Assembly: GCA_963971575.1 (NCBI GenBank)
Contig: OZ020618.1
Span: 43,848,509 to 43,912,508 of the forward strand
Direction of reading: 5' to 3'
DNA from: Liopterus haemorrhoidalis
Taxonomy: Eukaryota; Arthropoda; Insecta; Coleoptera; Dytiscidae
Length of the DNA stretch: 64,000 nt
Under the pieces are notes generated by a model, which worked only from the letters and a program-made list of their open reading frames with translations, was not told the DNA's origin and ran no database searches. Position 1 is the first letter of the stretch. The number at the start of each line of letters is the position of its first letter. The position numbers and the translations under genes are program-made. Positions 45,138 to 56,074 of the stretch are shown piece by piece.

Positions 45138-45975
45138 ACTAAATAACAAAAATCATTTTGAAACATGGGCCACGGTAAATTTTTCAGCTAGGGACCACAT
45201 GTAAGCTTGATCCACCTTTGCTTGACGGGTCACAAAAACATGTAGCGGGCCGCGAGCCTAACCTCTCTTATAGATAAGCATCATAAGTGCCTCCCCTTAC
45301 CATAAGTGCTGGATACACTACTGCTGAAACATGAGCCAAAGAGAGTTCGTTCACAGTTTTAATCTTTGATAAAAAGTTCTACACAGATTTTTAGTATTCC
45401 CCATCAATTGTAAGGTCTTTCTACGATCCGATGAAACTGATTACGTCCCTGATCCTCTTTACCATTCTCGTCTCCATCTTATTTGGATTTTTTTTTTTTT
45501 AATGTATTTTCTAAACCGTTATCAATACATTGTTTTTGTTGCAGTAATGTGTTGGCAGTGTAACATAATAAAACCAAAATTAAAAATGCAGAGAAGATTT
45601 ATGTCATAAAAATTTGTGATAATTTTCTTAAAAGCATATTTTTGTACGTTCCATTACCGGGTTTTATAACGTTGCTTTCAGGATGAATGAATATATAATT
45701 TCAATTATATCATATAGAAGCCATTAGCATGAAAATATTACAGGAATAAAGAATTTTAAACTTAACTTTGTAATATATATTTTTTTAACAGCTTGCTCGG
45801 AGATATTCATTTTCCGCAATATAATATGTGATTTATGAGTCGAAATACGACTAAAATTTGACCAGAATCCAGAATGAAATTATTTATTACTAAGTAAACT
45901 AAAAAATAAATTGTATAGAAATATATATTTTTTATTATCTCCTTTTGAGTAATTTGACTTATCAAATTTTAGATC
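45138..45975. other. No gene; hAT-like fragment
   Basis: 45165-45260 contains GGGCCACGG and GGGCCGCGAGCC in the style of worn hAT subterminal sequence. The remainder is AT-rich. Confidence 0.35.
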
Positions 45976-46561
45976 ATATTATGTTTTCGGAAAATAACGC
46001 ATTTTTTGTGTTTTTTTGGTTGACGATGTAAATATTTAATATATTATGAACACAGTAAACCAATACGCTTTAATGGTGTAATGGTTAGCATTCTCGCTTT
46101 CTAATTTGCAAACTAGGATTTGCTTCCAGTCGGAGACAGTTTTATTTTTTCTGCATTTTTATTTTGTTTAATTTATTTTATCAAAATTTTAGTTATATTT
46201 TGGCAAATGTTGCATTTAATTTTTAAAAGCGTAAATTTAAGAACCAGTGGCAATTATTGAAATTATAATTTAATTCTATGTTTCAATGTATACGAAATCA
46301 GAGGAACGGAGCTTATGACTGAAACAACCAATGGAAGCTATAGGCGCAATTTTCAAAATTTTAATAAACTTTGCTATATAAAAAAAAAATACTACACGTA
46401 TTTAGAAACCTAAATAATGGTATTAGGCACTCGAATTAAAATTTACAAAAAAAATATTTTAACATAAAATTAGTTTTAGCATCCCATTGATCATCGTTTA
46501 CTTACTAAATACCTGCGAAACCCTGAAATGTGTGAAAATTCACACTTCACATCAATTTTTT
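45976..46561 (-). mobile_element. F1 repeat, copy c (hairpin side missing)
   Basis: Starts within the conserved TTATGTTTTCGGAAAATAAC block and continues through the tRNA-like slot (46072-46142), the TTGGCAAATGTTGCATTTAA block, AACCAATGGAAGCTATAGGC and ATACCTGCGAAACCCT to ATTCACACTTCACATCAA. The microsatellite and terminal hairpin are absent. Confidence 0.7.
46072..46142 (+). repeat. tRNA-like module in F1 copy c
   Basis: TAATGGTGTAATGGTTAGCA contains a good A-box. The B-box is degraded (GGATTTGCTTCC). It is close to the module in copy a (same CTCGCTTTCTAATTTG text), unlike those in copies b, d and e. Confidence 0.5.
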
Positions 46562-47105
46562 GCTCTGAGAGTGATCTGAAACCAATCTCGGAGCACTCCA
46601 AGCATAGAAATCGAAAATGCTATAAATTGTTGCAAGACACATTTGATGCCAGAAATAACACCCATCAATTATCATGTCAATTAAGGAAAGTATGCGACAA
46701 TTATCATTCGACTTTTATCGCATGCTACATTTTCATGCAAGATTCGTTAAAATATTAAATTAGAATAATCACACAACACAACTTGTGTTTCATCCCCTGT
46801 GGTCTATAATAACCAAATGTATCAAGCATTTAAATAAGCAGTTTTTAAGTTTTTTCTAAAAGTCAAATTAAATCAACTCTTTGATTAACGTTAAATTAAT
46901 TCAAAGTGCACAATGGAGGGTAGATTTGCGTTATTTAATTCATTGTAAACGTAAATTCAACTAGCAAAATTAGAGTGAATTCAAAGTCAAATCATGTCAA
47001 TCAGAAGCTTAATCTATGTGGTCAAATCAATGAGTTTAAATTCTGCTCAATGCATATGCATCAAATATCACCACGTTATCATTAAATATACAGTCTATTA
47101 AAAAT
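46562..47105. other. No recognisable feature
   Basis: Sequence between two F1 copies in opposite orientation. The frame at 46528-46758 is partly F1 end sequence and resembles no known protein. Confidence 0.4.
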
Positions 47106-47551
47106 TGATGTGAAGTGTGAATTTTCACACATTCCAGGGTTTTGCAGGTATTTAATAACTGAATGATGATTATTTGGGATGCCAAAACAAATTTTATGTC
47201 AAAATATTTTTTTATGAATTTTAATTCGAATGCCTAATACCATTATTTAAGTTTCTAAATATGTGCAGTAATTTTTTTACATAGCAAGGTTCATTAAGAT
47301 TTTGAAAATTGCGCCTATGGCTTCTATTGGTTGCTTAAATCATTAGCCACGCCCTCTGATTTCGTATACATCAAACAGAATTAAATTATAATTTCAACAC
47401 TTCCCACTGGTTATTAAATTTACGCTTTTAAAAATTATATGCAACATTTGCCAAAATATAGCTAGAATTTTTACTGTTAAATTTTTTAATTTTTAATATT
47501 AAATAATTTAAACAAAAGAAAACTGCAAAAAAAAAAAAAAAAAATTGACAG

Positions 47552-47640
47552 GATTCGAACTCTAGTTTGCAAGTTAACTGTGTTTAGCAAATTAGAAAAC
47601 CAATGACTAAACACACATCGCTATCAGCGCTGACGTCTGA
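47552..47640 (-). repeat. tRNA-like module in F1 copy d
   Basis: Minus-strand GAGTTCGAATCCTGTCAA is a perfect B-box with T-stem partner. Upstream text (TGTGTTTAGTCATTGG) is a weak A-box. It is not a complete cloverleaf. Confidence 0.45.
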
Positions 47641-48109
47641 ACTTGGTTACATAGCGAATTAAATATTTAACATATTTTGGTTAAAAACACAAAAAATGCA
47701 TTATTTTCCGAAAACATAATCTGATCAAAAATTCCTGTTGTACTATTCCGGTTCACACCAATATACATTACTTAGAATTTTTTCACATTTTTAGTTTAAT
47801 CCATCTGGGCTACAGGGTGTGGGACAAAAATTTTTTTGCACAATTTTGGCAAAAATCTCGTCAAAATAATTTATTTTGCAAAAATAAAATTTTGATCGTT
47901 AATCCACGTACTAAGGGCTTTCATTTGATACCCTACTCAGAATTTAAAAAAAATATTTTTTTTTTCGATGAGCACATATTTGTTTATATTTTTAGGGGGA
48001 TATGTTTTTTAGATGTTTTAGTATTTTTCCTATGTGCGGGTCAAAAAGTTGTACAATCATGCCAAATTTCAACTCTCTAGGTTTAGCCGTTTGACTACAA
48101 TTTTTACCG

Positions 48110-48110
48110 A

Positions 48111-48168
<58 letters not shown>
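48110..48168. repeat. (CAGA)n microsatellite in F1 copy d
   Basis: About 14 uninterrupted units. Confidence 0.95.
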
Positions 48169-48266
48169 GACAAAATGACGGTATAAGGGTTTTTTGGTCA
48201 TACCTACAAAACCCTAAAAATGATGGTCGGAAGCATTAAGAGCGTATAGTACTGACCAAAATGAGT

Positions 48267-49091
48267 TAGTTAGTTAGTTAAAAATTTTGGCGCACAGCAA
48301 CAAAGGCTATTTGCGCCTAACGCACCCCATTTAAATAACTAAACTATATATTAAAAACAATATATTAGACAATAAATAAATAGATAAAATCATTAAAAAT
48401 ACGCATACTCAATAAAAGAAATCTTGCACTAACAAACACAAATAAATAATATAAAAGATCTGTTCGAAAATTTGAACAGACTCAGGGTGATGGTAAGAGG
48501 CTGTAAAGGGGCCAATTACCATCGAATATCACAGTCAATAACTAGAAACACATTAAAATAAGGTGCAAGACTTCACACATAAAACAATAAGTTCGATTTT
48601 CTCAGGAAGAGTATCAGCCTGTCCATGAGTACCCTGTCGTCACCTAAAGCAACTGACAGGTCATAGCACAGGCCTAACCTCTCCCTGACATCCTCGAACT
48701 GTATACACTCAGTTAAAAAGTGTAACACAGACAAATCTGTGTTACACGTCTCACAGATAGGGGACTCTTCTCCTCGAAAGAGGTGTCCATGGAACCACCA
48801 ACAGTGACCTATACGGAGGCGTGTGATGGCGGTTTCCTCCCTGCGGTTAATCCTGCAGGAAGAACCCCATGGTTTAACGTCTCTCTTAATCTGTCGTAAC
48901 TTAACGTTCTGTGTGCGGCTCCACTCATGTTGCCACATGTCTAAAACCAGATGTTTCAGATGACTCTTTGCGTCATCTGGAAAAACGAAACTCATATCAA
49001 TCATAGGTCTGTGAGAGGCGGCTTTTGCAGCTGCATCTGCCGCTTCGTTGCCTTTAATACCAACATGTCCCGGTATCCAAAACAGCTCTAT
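48267..49091 (-). mobile_element. 5'-truncated I-clade LINE with RNase H end
   Basis: Flanked by a 13-bp duplication with one mismatch (GACCAAAATGAGT at 48254-48266 and GATCAAAATGAGT at 49092-49104). The 3' end is TTTTAACTAACTAACTAACT with the upstream stem GGCGCAAATAGCC..GTGCGCC. Two short copies of this end lie at 21082-21133 and 38900-38955. Confidence 0.9.
48573..49091 (-). pseudogene. RNase H domain and C-terminus of an I-like LINE ORF2
   Basis: The frame opens inside ELFWIPGHVGIKGNEAADAA, which contains the last RNase H catalytic residues (His of GHVG and Asp of AADAA), and continues LDMWQHEWSRTQNVKLRQIK, RREETAITRLRIGHCWWFHG and a zinc-knuckle-like CETCNTDLSVLHFLTEC to the stop at 48573. 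This architecture (RT followed by RNase H with a C-terminal CCHC-like motif) is that of the I/Jockey group. The frame is open throughout, so the copy is young. Translation upstream of 49091 is flanking DNA, not the element. Confidence 0.88.
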
Positions 49092-49188
49092 GATCAAAAT
49101 GAGTGAAAAAATATTTGTCAGCAAACCAAACGTTTCAAATATACGAGCTATTTTTAAACAAAACATTGTGTGGTGTTAAATCAACGTG

Positions 49189-49219
<31 letters not shown>

Positions 49220-49355
49220 TTTAATTAAATGTTGACTACAAGTTTCCTGTGTTGTTTTCCCTACTTTATAGTACGAAGGGAGTGTGGGAGCGGTAATTTC
49301 AGAAATAAAATTAAAATATTATTTAAAATAAAATTATTCAATTAGTTAAAAATAT

Positions 49356-49406
49356 TGTAGCAGAACGTGGTTATGTAAATAACTACACACAATACTTTGA
49401 ATGTAT
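49356..49406 (+). repeat. Start of an LTR related to 25250-26841
   Basis: TGTAGCAGAACGTGGTTATG and AAATAACTACACACAAT match the first 40 bp of the LTR with one substitution; similarity fades after about 49396. A relic or a divergent LTR family member. Confidence 0.6.
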
Positions 49407-51865
49407 TGAGAACTGACAATAACTGAAGTGACGCCTAGCGGAATATTTTGGAACTTAACGGAATAGGATTTTGTTGAATGTGGCTCATTTAATTGCATTG
49501 TTTCTATGTGTTAAAGTGAAGAAAAGTGAATAAAATGTCTTTAAAATCGCAACAGAAAATTAACTGCAATGTGAATTTTTGTGTATCTAATGGCAAATGT
49601 CAAAAAATCCTATTCCAATCGCCATTTTGTAAGCGAAAACAGCGCCTCTATAGGTAATGTCACTTCTCAATATCTATATTTTATAATGGCACTACATAAA
49701 AAGCACAGAACATATATAATAAGAACAGACAGTCGTAGCAAGAAAAAATAGTACGATTGATCAAGCATTGTACCAATGAACTAAACAACAACCGCCAAAT
49801 TCAAATTTTACTACCTGTTTTACGATCATAATTGCCATTATTATTGTATTGAATATATTTTAATATTTATATTATCAAAAGTTTTACAATTAACAAAGAA
49901 ATACATATATATTTAATAATCCATATACATTAATATAACATATAAATAAGGAATTTAAATAAATAAATCTAAATAAAAGGTGTATTTATTTTTGAAACAC
50001 AAAATTATACACAATAAATATTATTTTAAACACAACATTATAATTACTAATTACAAAAACTGTATTAATAAAATTGGAAGCTATACCTGTTTTTTTTTTA
50101 TTTTTTCGGCCTCATATTTGGTTTCTACACATTTCAGATCATTATAAGACAATATCCGAAAAAAATCAATTTTTGTCCGTCTTCCCGAGATGTACAATGT
50201 ATGTATCAAATACAGTATAAGATGATCAAAATTGGAAATAAAACTCTATTATTTGAACCACGTATTTGAAAATTAACAAGCTTAAATTCGTATAACTACA
50301 ACACCAACTGTCATGTGTTTGACAGCTAATGGCGGCTGATCTACAGCTAGAACACGAAGTTTCTGATCGTTTGAAGTCGGGTGTATTCGTAATTTATTTT
50401 GCAATCTTCTGCCATCTACCAATGTACCAGAAAACTAAAACTCGAGCCAAGGTCATTACATGCCAGTGTCACCCGGGTGGTCTTCATGGATACTCTATTG
50501 CTTGATGATTTCGTCACACCAATAAATATTCAAATTATTTAAATATAAAAACTATTGTATTTTAAGATAATAACAATTATCTGATAACACGAAAGGGTTA
50601 CTTGTATCACAAAGATGACGATGGACCATTTTCAGTTCTACTCTGAAGAATTCAATTTAAAAAGTAATATAAAGTTTGAAAACTGCATTCCATTGCGTGA
50701 GATTTTTCAATCACGATGTACTTCTATTTTCCACCGATCTTGAATCCTGTATTACTTGTTTTATTAACATTATTTTGCGATGATGTAGAACAACACAAGC
50801 TCGCCCTTCGTTTAAAATTGTTTTATTTAACAGTAAACCCAATCACGCTAATCCGTGATTACTTTCAGAAACCAATATAATTTATAAGAAGAAAATTTAG
50901 GCGTAGCTCGGTTAATTCAACTTTTAATTGAGATTTTTCTTTTCAGATATAATTTACATATAAAAATTAGTTTTATCGATTTCATAAGATAACCTCAAAA
51001 AAATTAGAAGTTCGATTGTATTAATTTAAAAAAAAATAATTTTCCATTTTTTTTTTCTTATTATTAATTGCTTTCAGGAGACCGAGAAATAAATTCTTAA
51101 AAAATCAGCATGAATTACACTCAGTTAAATATCTTCTGTTTCTTCTTTCAGCCTTAAATTTTTGTCCACTCCTGAACATAGTTTCTTTTTTTCTTTCATA
51201 GTTTCTTGTCCTTAGACAGTTGATGCCCATTTCTACCTGCTACTTTTTTTATATTATCACGGGCTGAAGTCAAAAACGGAATCTTTTCTACAAAATTTAT
51301 TATATAATATTAATTTACATCAGAATACAATTGTTGGTCAAAATGGCTGCTGGTGTTGTTCGTTAGTAAGTCATGTTCTTGCCCCGGCTTTTCCAGGATC
51401 GGTCGAACCGCCCCAGGTATCCGCACGAGGCGAACACGTGGAGAAGCCCTGTAGACCACATTCACATCTCGTCTTGGTGACTTCAACAGCTGGGCTGGTC
51501 CTTAGGTAGCGTGATACGGACTGATGACAGGTCACAAGAATGACTAATACTACTTGACTACCAAGAGTAACTAACCACGAATCTATTCCGTAAGACCATT
51601 TTATAACTGTTAACACCTGACACTATGACGTCAGGTACCTCAAATGTTTTGGAAACATTATTCATTTGTGTAATTGTTAGCAGCAATTAAAGACCATAGT
51701 CATCACAATTGAATAATGTTTATCAACACATTAGAATATAGTTCAAAACTTATATTGATAAACACGCAACACTCTGCACATTGTATAATTCCCAAAACCG
51801 TAAGTCAGCAACCTTGACTTACACAGCCTAAAGGCCGCTCAAGGGATTGAGACATTAGAACACAA
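49407..51865. other. 2.4 kb without a recognised gene
   Basis: AT-rich DNA with a locally richer patch at 51370-51600 whose frames match nothing I know. TGTCA/TGACA words typical of MITE-rich DNA are frequent around 50310-50350. No TIR pair identified. Confidence 0.4.
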
Positions 51866-51869
51866 TTGT

Positions 51870-52840
51870 ACCATAATTGTGACAATATCTTTCATTCACC
51901 TTTTTTGAGATCTGCCAAGACTACGTTTGGAAGTTCTTGGACGTCAATGAACTACTTTGTTTGTCCATCGATCAGAATCTTGTCTGGTTACATAACGAAC
52001 CCAGTTCCATTTGAGGGATGCAATTTGTGTCCAATATCAATGATATTGTTTTTTTTTTTTGGTGGATATATTCGTTCCTCAGTTTATCTATTATGCTTAT
52101 GCCAAACATGGCTCGTTCCATGACTCGCTGGGTCACCTTAAGTTTATAGTAAAATTTAACCCTCAAATACGATGATGTTGTTCTTATAAGCGACAATGTT
52201 GTTGACGTAGAGTTTAGAGGATAAGCTGTGTCAGTTAAACGAAGCATCTAGGTGCTTTGATCTAAAGGTGCCTACAGACGGCGTGGCAAGTCACGGCCAA
52301 TATTTATACCTGTCACCACTTCTCACTATAAACTCTGTCCATTTTTATTTTAATGTTTTAGCAAGACATTGGTAATATTTGAAAAGAAAATATGTAAAAC
52401 TATATGAGATTCATGTGTTAGAAGAGAGAAGACAAAATGCCTCTCTCTGGAAAAATTTATCATCTGGCAGCAATTTCCATATTTTTTGGGCCATCGTGTA
52501 TCCAGCATATTTATAATGATTTCTTTGATGTCTATTTTCTAATCACTTCATGACGCACATCATTAAGCCTCGATCATACAACAACTCCTCCTCTAGAAAT
52601 CCATTTCTATAGCATTCAGTCTTCATTCCTCTTATGTAGCTTCCAGACTTCCGCTCCGTAAGTGCAGATGCTTTCTGTTATGGTGTTGAATACAGAGTAT
52701 TTTTGAGCTCTTCCTTCTTCATCGATTATGAGGTATTGCTTTTTCTTGAAATTCAAGCCACAAAATACCACAACTGTTCCAGAAATCCATTTCTGAAGCA
52801 TTCAATCTTTCTTTATCCCTCATATTTAGCTCTGTTCTGT
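51870..52840 (-). pseudogene. RTE/jockey-type LINE, C-terminal pieces
   Basis: Minus-strand pieces from right to left: FNTITESICTYGAEVWKLHK (52616-52801), MAQKIWKLLPDD near 52460, then TQRVMERAMFGISIIDKLRN, WTQIASLKWNWVRYVTRQDS, DRWTNKVVH and RPRTSKRSLGRSQKR. The usual family text is YGAExWxL, RAMLGISLxDRIRN, LKWxWAGHxxRxxDxRW, RPRTxKRSxGRPxxRW. The RT core is missing and frames change several times. There may be two overlapping fragments. Confidence 0.75.
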
Positions 52841-53620
52841 GTATTCTCTTAGCTATGTATTCTTATTACTTTTTTTTTCAATATCAATAACTATGATAGA
52901 CATTGTATACTTTGACAGTCTGGGCACTGGTGACAGTGCCGCTATTTCGATTTTAACTAAGCGCGGTACAACTATTTGTTTCAAATGGAAAAATATAATA
53001 AACTTTGCAGAAACAGTAAATTTTTATGAAAATATCCCAGAAATTTACTATTCCATTTAAAACTAACGTTTATTTGGTATCCTAATGGCCGCTCTGTCAT
53101 CATTTGTCAAATTGTCATAATATACAGCATTTGTAGTTCAATGTACTCTGTGCTACTGCATTGGTTAAAAACTACTTTTTTATCCAGTTTAATCCTCAAA
53201 CAGAATTTTCAAACAAAAAACAAACCTAGGAACCAGAAGGTACAATTCAGTCCCTTTATAGTTCAAAACCGATTTTCTTATTCACCGTTTGTGGTTGTAA
53301 TTCCTTAATCAGTGTGGTTTGGTGGTTTGTAAAGGACCTTGTACTTCCTTAGGGTTGTATTTTAATAATATATTGCCTTAGAAGTTGGGGTAGTCCCAAA
53401 ACACACTTAATTATTCTCAAATAGAATGTAAAGTTTCTCAATGAACTATTTCAGTGATACTTCAAAACTTCACAAATTAAGTAGAAACGAATATAAAAGT
53501 TTAAAAACACAATACAAACTTCTTTACTTTGTAGGAGTTATTTCACAATATATTCGAATGAAATTCGAAAGAATCGCAAATCATTCAGAAAATATTATTC
53601 ATTTTATTATTTCTGATTGA
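52841..53620. other. No recognisable feature
   Basis: Ordinary AT-rich sequence without a supported gene. Confidence 0.5.
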
Positions 53621-53627
53621 AATTCAG

Positions 53628-54395
53628 ATGACTATCAGAGACACAATGTCAAGTAAAAACATGTGGAAAAAATCTAAAAGCTTTGCCGTTAGAAGAGATC
53701 TGAGACAAGAAGATCTAATGGCTCCCATGCTATTTAATCTAGCTTTAAAGTGGGTTATGAGACGAAGAAATATGTATACAAAAGGAACCATTTATTATAA
53801 AGCCTTTGATAAAATAAAACATGGAACCCTGATTAAATTTTAAAGAATTTTGGTGTAGCACTACGGATGTCTACCTGATTCGAATCATATTTTCAAAATC
53901 ATATACAATATACAGAGTTTAATGGTGCGAAGTCAAATAATTTTCTATCCCTCAGTAGGATTCCACAAGGCTTTAACCTTGGTCCTCTTCTCTTTCTTCT
54001 TGTTTGCAATGACATTCCAGAAATTATGAGCAACATTCAATGTGAAATGTTTGCTAATGATATAAAAATACATCAACGCAAAATCACTAATCTATCTCAC
54101 TGCACGAGCTATAAGGTGACTTGCATAAAATCTGTGAATGCAGTAACTGGTTTATAATTTAATACAACAAAATGTAAGACAATATTACATCTGAAAGTAA
54201 AATGTCATAAAGTATAATTGTACCATGAATGGCAACAATGTTTCACGAACAGAAAAAAATAAAGTCCTTGGGGTGTTCGTTGACTCAGAAGTGACATTCC
54301 AACACCAAATCAAACATATTATAAACACTTCGTTAAAAAAAATCTCGTTTAAACATCGCCTAACAAAATACTTTCGTAAATGTCAAACATACGTT
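53628..54395 (+). pseudogene. Two adjoining LINE RT fragments
   Basis: 53628-53780 (AVRRDLRQEDLMAPMLFNLA) is an RT fragment of the type with RQGDxLxxxLFNLAL. From 53795 a different LINE follows: YYKAFDKIKHGTLI, SRIPQGFNLGPLLF, then MFANDIKIHQRK (box FAND, one catalytic Asp lost), NKVLGVFVDSEVTFQHQIKH. Both are broken by stops. A 19-bp inverted repeat around GCAGAAAGTACATTTGCCG lies just after, at 54419-54517. Confidence 0.72.
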
Positions 54396-54542
54396 ACCCT
54401 GTTTACCCTGGTGACACGCGCAGAAAGTACATTTGCCGATTTCGAAAGAATGCCACTATCGCTGCGCTCGCAAATTTATACGGCAAATGTATACTTTCTG
54501 CACTTGTTACACAATATACTATTTTGCTCCAGTTTTAGTTAT

Positions 54543-54860
54543 GTTTTTACCGACCGCTACATACCTATACATATTTAAGGGAGGTATTGTGATCATACCG
54601 ATTTTGACATTTTTTAATTTCGATGAATGTCCAGGAATTGAGATCCCTACATAATGTTTTTACTCTTTTTAGCATGATGCCTGTCGGTTCTTGGTTACGT
54701 GTAAAGCAAATTTGGCTAAACGAATTTTTATGAAACATCATTTTTAAGCTTTTCATATCAATGGCATCAGTTAATCAACTTTTGGTAAAAATCGTTCATC
54801 TAGAAACGGAAGATTTTTCGTATAGGTTTTAAGATTTGTACGGATATTTCGAAGGAGAGA
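54543..54860 (+). mobile_element. F2 repeat, copy c, without expanded microsatellite
   Basis: Matches F2 copies a and b (TTTTTACCGACCG, GGGAGGTATTGTGATCATAC, CACGTG-equivalent TACGTGTAAAGCAAATTTGG, TTTTGGTAAAAATCG). Where the others have long GTCY arrays it has only GATGCCTGTCGGTTC. The 3' half is missing. Confidence 0.72.
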
Positions 54861-54889
54861 AATATATATTATGCATATATATAAAGCAA

Positions 54890-54958
54890 CGATAGTGTTC
54901 CGCGACGAATTCTTCTTGTGAAAAGTGCTTCGCGGTTGAAAAAGTTTGGGAAACTCTG
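54890..54958 (-). mobile_element. Terminus of a hAT-like element
   Basis: AAAGTTTGGGAAACTCTG ends at 54958; inverted, it starts CAGAGTTTCCCAAAC, a usual hAT end. CGCGACGAA and CTTCGCGG nearby fit subterminal sequence. The partner was not found. Confidence 0.45.
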
Positions 54959-55123
54959 ACTTAGACAAAGGCATATCTTCTGCCAATTTAAAAAGTAGTT
55001 CTGTATTTCTTATCCAGTTCCATATGTTACCTAGTCACCGATTCCGCGTCTACCTTCGATCTTGCCTTTCAGTATTAGTTGGAGAAGCTAGTATTTATTT
55101 CCTCTATAACATGACCAAGGTAA

Positions 55124-55315
55124 ATATTAAATATTAATTGTTGAGTTAACGTGAAGTTTAGGATAAGGTAAACTTAAAGAGATTCTTTACTTCACAAATT
55201 ATTTTATTTTCACTATACGTACATTTCGGCTACGAAGTAGCCATCTTCAGTAGTTGAATAAAACTGAGTAGTTTTATTCAACTACTAGAGTAGAATCTCT
55301 TTAAGTTTACCTTAC
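55124..55315 (-). mobile_element. 192-bp insertion carrying a hammerhead-like motif
   Basis: The 14-bp direct repeat CATGACCAAGGTAA flanks it exactly (55110-55123 and 55316-55329). Inside, 55165-55186 and 55292-55313 are perfect 22-bp inverted repeats (AAGGTAAACTTAAAGAGATT..), and 55251-55284 is a second hairpin. A long duplication points to retroposition rather than a cut-and-paste transposon. It has no coding capacity. Penelope-like retroelement end or a retrozyme-like unit are the likely classes (inference). Confidence 0.8.
55202..55263 (-). ncRNA. Candidate hammerhead ribozyme in the 192-bp insertion
   Basis: Minus strand: core CTGAAGA (55250-55244), an extra T, stem II GGCTAC-TTC-GTAGCC (perfect), GAA, stem III ATGTACGT (pairs as 4 bp without a loop, one U-G), A17, then TAGTG. 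TAG and the following T pair with upstream CTA and A; further out TTTTATT pairs with AATAAAA, with bulges. CUGANGA is the consensus core, so A at N7 is acceptable. The cleavage triplet is GUA. The shared extra base after A9 and loop-free stem III link it to the motif at 20862. Confidence 0.55.
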
Positions 55316-55439
55316 CATGACCAAGGTAAGCGATTTTTCTACACTTGATCGCCTTTAACAACTCATGGCCTGTTCTTCATCTTTATAGAACTTCGTTGTT
55401 AGATACTTTCTCTACTTAGATACTATTTGCAAAATTATT

Positions 55440-55650
55440 TTATGCAATCACATTTCGAAATCTTCCATGCGATTCATAGTATGTACTAATCTTGGGGTCC
55501 AAGCTTCAACGTCATATAGAAGGATGAACCAAATGTAACATTTAACCATTATTTGGCGTAGTTTAATGCTAAGGTTGTCATCACAGAAGAATGACCTCAT
55601 CTTATTGAAAATAGGACAAGAATTCTCAATTCGACATGTCACTTCTCTGT
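55440..55650 (-). pseudogene. LINE RT-thumb fragment
   Basis: CRIENSCPIFNKMRSFFCDD, NLSIKLRQIMVKCYIWFILL, YDVEAWTPRLVHTMNRMEDF matches the region of RTE-like LINEs usually reading RIExARxAFxxLRxVLxxxxL and VLLYGxExWTL. One short open frame, isolated. Confidence 0.75.
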
Positions 55651-56072
55651 CGGGTCATCGATCTAGACATGAACAGAGATCTATATAGTTATTCGGTAAT
55701 GAGACAGCCTAAATATTTAAATATAACTACTCGTTCAATTTGTCTTTCAAATTTTTTGTGAATTTAAATCTTTATATTTTGATAAACAAAATTCAATCAT
55801 TTTTTTGTGGACATGTTGTAAATTAAGTTAGAAACCCTTGTCGAGTTTGGTTGTAGGGATTGTGATGAAAAATTTAAAGTTGACCCATATAAGCAACAGA
55901 TAGCTTCAACACTTAATAACAGAGAGAGGTCAGTCTCAAAATCCGGTCACCGATAAATAGTCAACTAGATGACGTGCCAAAAATAAAAATAAAACAAGAA
56001 AGACAATAAAAAATGTATTTTATGATATAGATCCAGTTGTAACTAAAGTTTAACTCCAACTGATATGTTATA
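55651..56072. other. No recognisable feature
   Basis: AT-rich flank between a LINE fragment and the DD41D mariner copy B. Confidence 0.45.
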
Positions 56073-56074
56073 TA

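Larger units (their letters stand above)
47106..48220 (+). mobile_element. F1 repeat, copy d (most complete)
   Basis: Runs from TTGATGTGAAGTGTGAATTT (with the perfect hairpin GTGTGAA-TT-TTCACAC) through AGGGTTTTGCAGGTAT, the tRNA-like slot (47552-47640), GGGACAAAAATTTTTTTG, TTCATTTGATACCCTACTCA, TAGCCGTTTGACTAC, a CAGA microsatellite, and the terminal hairpin AAGGGTTTTTTGGTCATACC/AAAACCCTAAAAATG. About 1.1 kb, no coding. It serves here as the reference copy. Confidence 0.72.

Noticed and set aside
46528..46758. 76-residue plus-strand frame beside F1 copy c
   Set aside because: Begins inside the conserved F1 end and has no recognisable domain.
51371..51616. 81-residue minus-strand frame in a GC-richer patch
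   Set aside because: No similarity to a known protein and no neighbouring features; likely chance.
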